Of a stretch of DNA of 64,000 bases, positions 62,988-64,000 are shown one piece after another; position 1 is the first letter of the stretch; every line of letters begins with the position of its first letter. The notes under the pieces were generated by a model, which was not told the DNA's origin, ran no database searches, and saw only the letters and a program-made list of their open reading frames with translations. Source of the DNA: Acanthaster planci. Taxonomy: Eukaryota; Echinodermata; Asteroidea; Valvatida; Acanthasteridae. The position numbers and the translations under genes are program-made. The DNA lies in assembly GCF_001949145.1 (NCBI RefSeq), contig NW_019091362.1:3672519-3736518 (forward strand), read 5' to 3'.

Positions 62988-64000
62988 TCATCCATCATTT
63001 TCATCTGAGCCCTGTTGTTTACCTCCGTCTGGGTCAACTAATATTGTATTCTCCTTGTTTGTGATTGCATCGTCACCCTTAGTACCATCACCATGATCAT
63101 TCGCTGACGTCACCTCAACACCGCCCTCACTGTTGGCCACTGGGTCAACTTCTTGCGCGCCCTCATCGCCAGGAACTGTAACAACCAACGATGTGCTGGA
63201 CAACGGCGTGCTGGTCTTGTCTTGCTCTTCGGGACTTTGACCAGTACTTTCAAGATAAACAGATTCATTTGCAGAACAATCAGATTTTTCCTGAACTTCC
63301 TCCTCTAGGTTACTTTGATCGTTTTCACTGACTTTGTCTGTAGTCCTCGCATTGTTTGATTCATTAACTTCTTGTGCCTGGTGGGAATTTTCAGCTGCAA
63401 GTTTTCCCACGACAGGTTCTTCTTGTTGGTTGGATGGCCCGTCAGTCTGTTCTTGTTTAGCCTGTTTCGACTTGTCGGCGTTCTTTGAGCCACCACTACG
63501 CGCTGTCATTGCCGTCCAAGGCCTGGCGGTTGTCACAAACGAGGGGGACTGCACAGCCGTGTATTCTGATGCAGGGGGTGTGACAGGGCGACCGATTCTC
63601 AACTGTGACCAAGATTCGTTCTCTCTTAGCCTCTGTGCCTCCGGGAGAAACCTCTCTCGGGAAAGTTTAGAGAGTGGAGGGGACTTGACTCGCCTGGGCG
63701 GTTTCTCGATGGCCTTAACCGGACCACGCTTGCTCCGTTCGTGGTCGTACAGATTGGTCGAGATACCCTCCTTGAGCGCCATCTCCCCAGGTGTGAGCAG
63801 GCGCTCAGTTTGGGTCTGCAGTCTGGGTGCGTCAGTTCTCCCGGGCAAAAACGTCGGTAACCCGGGAAGGTTAGACGGTCGGCTCTTGCGATGTTTCTCC
63901 AGGTTGCTCGATACCTCCATGGCTACTTTGTACTCCACACTCATGACTCCGAGTCGCTTCCCTTCGGACTGGTTGCTTGGTTGGCTTTCCTGTTGTCGGC
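62988..64000 (-). CDS. uncharacterised protein, C-terminal part; continues beyond the window
   Basis: Open frame from the window edge to TGA at 62990-62988, 336 residues visible. The first ~160 residues look conserved and basic: GKRLGVMSVEYKVAMEVSSN, LPGLPTFLPGRTDAPRLQTQ, KPPRRVKSPPLSKLSRERFL and RPWTAMTARSGG. The last ~170 are low-complexity, rich in Glu, Asn, Ser and Gln, and acidic. An in-frame Met lies at 63944, but the reading frame is open upstream of it, so it is not assumed to be the start. The RPWTAMTAR-type motif and basic/proline-rich character recall ciliary or microtubule proteins; this is an impression and not a match. Family not recognised. Confidence 0.75.
   Translation of the reverse strand, partial: RQQESQPSNQSEGKRLGVMSVEYKVAMEVSSNLEKHRKSRPSNLPGLPTFLPGRTDAPRLQTQTERLLTPGEMALKEGISTNLYDHERSKRGPVKAIEKPPRRVKSPPLSKLSRERFLPEAQRLRENESWSQLRIGRPVTPPASEYTAVQSPSFVTTARPWTAMTARSGGSKNADKSKQAKQEQTDGPSNQQEEPVVGKLAAENSHQAQEVNESNNARTTDKVSENDQSNLEEEVQEKSDCSANESVYLESTGQSPEEQDKTSTPLSSTSLVVTVPGDEGAQEVDPVANSEGGVEVTSANDHGDGTKGDDAITNKENTILVDPDGGKQQGSDENDG

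Noticed and set aside
1-64000. CRISPR arrays, operons, phage or prophage genes
   Set aside because: Nothing of the kind is present; the window is intron-containing animal DNA.

Overview
The window is nuclear DNA from an animal. Protein-coding genes are split into short, relatively GC-rich exons with GT/AG borders inside AT-richer introns, and the intervening DNA is full of small transposon relics. The recognisable proteins (SND1, WDR77, an SLC35F3/4-type carrier) are closest to their vertebrate counterparts as I know them. The palindromes TACATGTA (about 22 sites by eye) and TAGGCCTA are strikingly frequent. I infer a marine invertebrate deuterostome (echinoderm, hemichordate or cephalochordate); the sequence alone does not settle which. 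It is draft assembly: an 803-base N run at 30554-31356 cuts through SND1, and there is a single N at 21807.

Layout. 1.08-5.23 kb, minus strand: a seven-exon SLC35F3/F4-like membrane carrier, including a short first coding exon at 5120-5234. 5.2-16.5 kb: mostly non-coding, with MITEs and three weak coding candidates (one begins with a signal-peptide-like stretch). 16.49-17.20 kb, minus strand: an intronless 237-residue protein that reads as the front half of a WASP (WH1 domain, basic patch, CRIB-like motif) with no actin-nucleating tail. 17.2-21.6 kb: non-coding, with a near-perfect 28-bp hairpin. 21.64-35.87 kb, plus strand: SND1 (Tudor-SN) in at least 20 coding exons, its introns carrying a foldback element and tRNA-derived SINEs. 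36.5-39.0 kb: a 671-bp foldback element with about 196-bp, roughly 95 % identical arms, and one copy of a ~480-bp repeat. 39.05-45.80 kb, minus strand: WDR77/MEP50 in eight exons, with a second, inverted copy of the ~480-bp repeat and a LINE 3' end in its introns. 45.8-54.6 kb: no recognised gene, a few exon-like stretches. 54.59-59.07 kb, plus strand: an unrecognised two-exon, 679-residue, highly charged protein. 62.99-64.00 kb, minus strand: the C-terminal part of another unrecognised protein, running off the window.

Working relationships. SND1 and WDR77 are convergent neighbours. WDR77 is the obligate partner of the arginine methyltransferase PRMT5, which makes symmetric dimethylarginine, and the SND1 Tudor domain reads that mark. 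Writer cofactor and reader therefore sit side by side, though with separate promoters. I see no operons, CRISPR arrays, rRNA or intact tRNA genes. The most unusual items are the WASP-like protein without a VCA tail, the young foldback element, the GC-rich hairpin, and the two unrecognised charged proteins at the right end.
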